Source of the DNA: CBDCNH01 sp965219015
GTDB taxonomy: Bacteria > Pseudomonadota > Alphaproteobacteria > Rhodobacterales > Rhodobacteraceae
DNA: 8,928 nucleotides
Direction of reading: 5' to 3'
Assembly: GCA_965219015.1 (NCBI GenBank)
Contig: CBDCNH010000016.1
Location: 1 to 8,928, forward strand
A model generated the notes under the pieces. That model did not search any database. It was not told the DNA's origin and saw nothing but the letters and a program-made list of their open reading frames with translations. Numbering within the stretch: position 1 is the first letter of the stretch; every line of letters starts with the position of its first letter. The position numbers were made by a program, and so were the translations under genes. Shown here in pieces: positions 6,563 to 8,928 of the stretch.

Positions 6563-6590
6563 ACTATATATCGCGCCCCGGACCGCACAA
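6563..6590 (-). promoter_or_regulatory. Promoter of the HNH gene
   Basis: On the minus strand, TTGTGC (6590-6585) and TATAGT (6568-6563) with a 16-base spacer; the -10 matches the sigma-70 consensus at five of six positions. The AT-rich GATATATAG island stands out sharply in the GC-rich surroundings. The predicted transcription start is near 6556, about 20 bases before the ATG. The rest of the gap to the hydrolase stop (6591-6645) shows no clear terminator. Confidence 0.5.
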
Positions 6591-6645
6591 GCCCCGTGCC
6601 TTAGCGTTGGAGCCGCACTCGCCTTACCGTGATTGCGCTACGCCC

Positions 6646-7299
6646 TCATGACAGCCGGGCTGCGAGGAACGCCGCCGCCCGCGCAAGCCCGTCGGGGGCG
6701 ATGCCGTGCGCGGTGCCGGGACTCGTCATCGCCTCGACCGCGAAGCCCGCCGCGCGGAGCCCCCCTTCCGCCTCCGCCAGGTGGAAGGGCAGCACCACCC
6801 GGTCGGCGGCGCCGTGGACGAGCAGCACCGGCGGGCGTGTGCGCGCCTCCGCCTCGAGCCGCTCGGGCAGGAGGAGCCGCCCGGAGAACCCGGCGACCCC
6901 CGCCAGCGCCTCCCCGCGGCGGGGCGCCACGTGCAGCGCCATCATCGTGCCCTGCGAGAAGCCGAGGAGCGCCGTGCGCGCGGCGGGCACGCCCGTCGTA
7001 GCGGCCAGCGCGTCGAGGAAGCCGTCGAGGTCCGCCGCCGACGCGAGGAGCGCCGTCTCCGCGTCGGCCTCGGTCGCGCCGTCGAACGCGGGGATCGGGA
7101 ACCACTGGAACCCCGGCCCGAGGCGGCAGGGGTCGGGCGCGTTCGGCGCCGCGAAGAGGGTATCGGGCAGCGCCGCCGCGAGCGGCCGCGCGAGCCCGAG
7201 GAGGTCGGTATGGTCGGCGCCGTAGCCGTGCAGGAGCACGACGGCGCTCGCCGCCCGTCCCGACGCCGGCGCGACCTGCCCCGCCTCGAGGAGCCTCAC
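6646..7299 (-). CDS. Alpha/beta hydrolase, phospholipase/carboxylesterase family
   Basis: A 217-residue serine hydrolase of the LPL/carboxylesterase type (Abhydrolase_2), expected to cleave carboxylic ester or lysophospholipid bonds; the natural substrate is unknown. Motifs are VVLLHGYGADHTDLL (20-34; oxyanion region), the nucleophile elbow GFSQGTMMAL (113-122) with S115, D166 in HGAADRVV, and H198 in GTAHGI, giving a complete Ser-Asp-His triad. No signal peptide is visible, so it should be cytosolic. The start is GTG at 7299, whose GTGA overlaps the TGA of the upstream DNA glycosylase by four bases, so the two are probably translationally coupled and co-transcribed. A longer frame of 229 residues covering the same stretch (6638-7327) is arginine-rich and lacks these motifs, so it was discarded. 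Confidence 0.92.
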   Translation of the reverse strand: MRLLEAGQVAPASGRAASAVVLLHGYGADHTDLLGLARPLAAALPDTLFAAPNAPDPCRLGPGFQWFPIPAFDGATEADAETALLASAADLDGFLDALAATTGVPAARTALLGFSQGTMMALHVAPRRGEALAGVAGFSGRLLLPERLEAEARTRPPVLLVHGAADRVVLPFHLAEAEGGLRAAGFAVEAMTSPGTAHGIAPDGLARAAAFLAARLS

Positions 7300-7928
7300 G
7301 CGCGCACGCCTTCGCGCGCCTTGGCATGCGCGTAGTACGCCCAGAGGAGCCGCGCCGCGACGCCGCGCCAGGGCGACCAGGCCTCCGCCATCGCGCGCAT
7401 CGCCTTCTCCTTCGGCCGCTCGGGGAGGCCGAACACGAGCCGCGCCGCTTCCTGAAGCGCGAGGTCTCCCGGCGCGAACACGTCCGCCCGGCCGAGCGCG
7501 AACATGGCGTAGATCTCCGCAGTCCAGACGCCGATGCCCGGCACCGCCACCAGCGTCGCGATCACCGCGTCCGTCGGCAACGCCGCGAGGGCGTCGTAGT
7601 CGATCCCCGCCGCCGCCAGCGCCTTCGCGTAGCGCGCCTTCTGCCGCGACAGACCGAGCGCGCGCAGCACCTCGTCGGACGCCCCGAGCATCGCCGCGGG
7701 GTCGTAGACGCCCGCCGCCCGCAGCCGCCCCGCGATCGCGGTGGCCGAGGCGACGCTCACCTGCTGGCTCACGATCATGTCGAGGAGCGCCCCGTAGCCG
7801 CCCGCCCGGCGCCGGAGCGGCAGCGGCCCCGTCAGCGCCAGCGCCGCGCCGAACCGCGCCTCCCGCGCCCCGAGCCAGGCCGCCCCCTCGGCGACGCAGG
7901 CTTCGGTCTCGATGATCCGCCCGACCAT
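7296..7928 (-). CDS. DNA-3-methyladenine glycosylase, AlkA-like (HhH-GPD family)
   Basis: A 210-residue base-excision-repair enzyme expected to remove alkylated bases such as 3-methyladenine from DNA. A helix with MIVSQQVSVASATAIAGRL (51-69) is typical of the AlkA/Mag1 branch. The helix-hairpin-helix LVAVPGIGVWTAEIY (126-140) contacts the DNA backbone, and the catalytic aspartate is D155 in FAPGDLALQ. There is no C-terminal FCL iron-sulfur cysteine cluster and no N-terminal AlkA domain, matching the short form common in alphaproteobacteria. The start is ATG at 7928, preceded by GGGAG with an eight-base spacer; the open frame continuing upstream to 8270 looks non-coding and runs into the divergent transporter gene. 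Its stop overlaps the start of the hydrolase gene. Confidence 0.93.
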   Translation of the reverse strand: MVGRIIETEACVAEGAAWLGAREARFGAALALTGPLPLRRRAGGYGALLDMIVSQQVSVASATAIAGRLRAAGVYDPAAMLGASDEVLRALGLSRQKARYAKALAAAGIDYDALAALPTDAVIATLVAVPGIGVWTAEIYAMFALGRADVFAPGDLALQEAARLVFGLPERPKEKAMRAMAEAWSPWRGVAARLLWAYYAHAKAREGVRA

Positions 7929-7955
7929 GTGGCGTTCTCCCGGCAGCCCGCCGCC

Positions 7956-7983
7956 GTTATACCCCGACGCCCGCGCCGTTCCA
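7956..7983 (-). promoter_or_regulatory. Candidate promoter of the glycosylase-hydrolase pair
   Basis: On the minus strand, TGGAAC (7983-7978) and TATAAC (7961-7956) have a 16-base spacer. The -10 matches sigma-70 at five of six positions, the -35 at only three. Transcription would start near 7949, about 20 bases before the ATG. The 184-base divergent gap (7929-8112) must also hold the transporter promoter. No Ada-type or LexA-type operator was recognised. Confidence 0.45.
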
Positions 7984-8112
7984 CCGGTTTCGGGCGGGAG
8001 GACGACGGGGCGAGGACGACGGTGCCGACACGCCCAACCCCTGCGGCCGACGCTGCTCGACCGTCCGACGATTGCCCCTTTCCGCCGAACCGCCGCGCCG
8101 CTAGGCAGGCGC

Positions 8113-8928
8113 ATGGCCGCCACCGATGCCACCGCCAAGCGCAACGTCGCCGTGCTCGTCGCGGCGCAGGCGGTGATGGGCAGCCAGATGCCGATGATCT
8201 TCACCATCGGCGGGCTCGCGGGCCGGTCGCTGGCGCCGAACCCCTGTCTCGCGACGCTGCCGATCACCATGATCGTCGTGGGCTCGATGCTGACCGCGAC
8301 ACCGCTCTCGGCGCTGATGCAGCGCTACGGGCGCCGGGCGGGCTTCGTGACGGGCGCCACCGGCGGCGCGCTCGGGGCCAGCGTCGGCGCCTACGGGCTC
8401 TACCACCAGTCCTTCGCGATCTTCCTCGCGGGCTCGCTCCTGACCGGCATCTACATGTCCGCGCAGGGCTTCTACCGCTTCGCCGCCACCGACACCGCGT
8501 CGGACGCCTTTCGCGGCCGCGCGATCTCGTGGGTCATGGCGGGCGGGCTCCTCTCGGCGGTGATCGGGCCGCAGCTCGTGAAGCTCACGGCGACGGCGAT
8601 GGCGGTGCCGTTCCTCGGCACCTACCTCGCCGTCATCGCGCTCAACCTCGCGGGCGTGTGGCTCTTCGCCGGGCTCTCGATCCCGCGCCCGCCCGTCGCC
8701 CGTCACGGCGCGCCGCGCGGCCGCTCGCGGTGGGAGCTCATCACCACGCCGCGCATCGCGGTCGCGGTGATCTGCGCCACGGTGAGCTACGCGCTGATGA
8801 ACCTCGTGATGACCGCCTCTCCGCTCGCGGTCGTCGGCTGCGGGTTCACCACCAACAACGCCGCCGACGTGGTGGCGGCGCATGTGCTCGCCATGTACGC
8901 GCCGGCGTTCGTCACCGGCACGATCATC
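8113..8928 (+). CDS. MFS transporter, 3' end outside the window
   Basis: The frame is open from the ATG at 8113 to the last base (272 residues seen; family members are usually about 400). Hydrophobic helices are visible at roughly 11-33, 47-66, 79-97, 100-120, 137-156, 165-188, 213-236 and 254 onward, separated after the sixth by a basic loop (RHGAPRGRSR, 197-206). This is the 6+6 layout of the major facilitator superfamily. LMQRYGRRAGF (68-78), between helices 2 and 3, matches MFS motif A. A proton-coupled inner-membrane exporter or importer is likely, but the substrate cannot be told. AGG triplets at 8103-8105 and 8107-8109 are the only ribosome-site candidates, and the spacing is not ideal. 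It is divergent from the DNA glycosylase. The minus-strand open frame beneath it is a shadow. Confidence 0.88.
   Translation, partial: MAATDATAKRNVAVLVAAQAVMGSQMPMIFTIGGLAGRSLAPNPCLATLPITMIVVGSMLTATPLSALMQRYGRRAGFVTGATGGALGASVGAYGLYHQSFAIFLAGSLLTGIYMSAQGFYRFAATDTASDAFRGRAISWVMAGGLLSAVIGPQLVKLTATAMAVPFLGTYLAVIALNLAGVWLFAGLSIPRPPVARHGAPRGRSRWELITTPRIAVAVICATVSYALMNLVMTASPLAVVGCGFTTNNAADVVAAHVLAMYAPAFVTGTII

Noticed and set aside
4410..6632. A 740-residue open frame on the plus strand
   Set aside because: It lies antisense to zwf and the HNH gene, has the arginine/valine/leucine/histidine-rich texture of a GC-rich shadow frame, and shows no motif; the minus-strand genes have full sets of catalytic residues.
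8101..8883. A 260-residue minus-strand open frame
   Set aside because: Antisense to the MFS transporter, made mostly of R, G, A, H and E; the plus strand shows clear membrane helices and MFS motif A.

Overview
The window is about 70% GC by eye, apart from one clearly less GC-rich gene. A tight zwf-pgl-pgi cassette and the style of the accessory genes point to an alphaproteobacterial chromosome, most likely a Rhodobacterales/Roseobacter-type bacterium. The taxonomy is an inference from gene order and composition.

Left part (1-1136): a poorly coding stretch that looks like a broken small membrane-protein gene on the minus strand (1-311), an unrecognised four-helix membrane protein on the minus strand (425-856), and a complete tRNA-Gly(CCC) gene with encoded CCA on the plus strand (1063-1136).

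Foreign-looking insert (about 1137-2050): immediately 3' of the tRNA lies a single gene of roughly 50% GC with ordinary A/T-ending codons. It encodes a 273-residue protein whose C-terminal half resembles the abortive-infection (Abi_C) domain and carries an Arg-Asn...His motif of the kind seen in HEPN ribonucleases. Its TTG start codon and Shine-Dalgarno sequence lie inside a near-perfect 11-bp hairpin. This is the most interesting part of the window: a probable single-gene phage-defence module parked at a tRNA gene, with a sequence suggesting tight expression control.

Metabolic core (2093-5876, minus strand): zwf, pgl and pgi form one operon in that transcriptional order. zwf and pgl overlap by four bases, and 11 bases separate pgl from pgi. 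Together they interconvert fructose-6-P and glucose-6-P and oxidise glucose-6-P to 6-phosphogluconate, making NADPH and feeding the Entner-Doudoroff or pentose phosphate route. The edd and eda genes are not in the window.

Right part: an HNH-endonuclease-family gene with its own promoter (5952-6536); then an AlkA-like DNA glycosylase (7296-7928) whose stop overlaps the GTG start of a phospholipase/carboxylesterase-type alpha/beta hydrolase (6646-7299). All are on the minus strand. Divergent from these, on the plus strand, is the N-terminal two-thirds or so of an MFS transporter (8113 to window end). No CRISPR array, insertion sequence, integrase or rRNA was seen.
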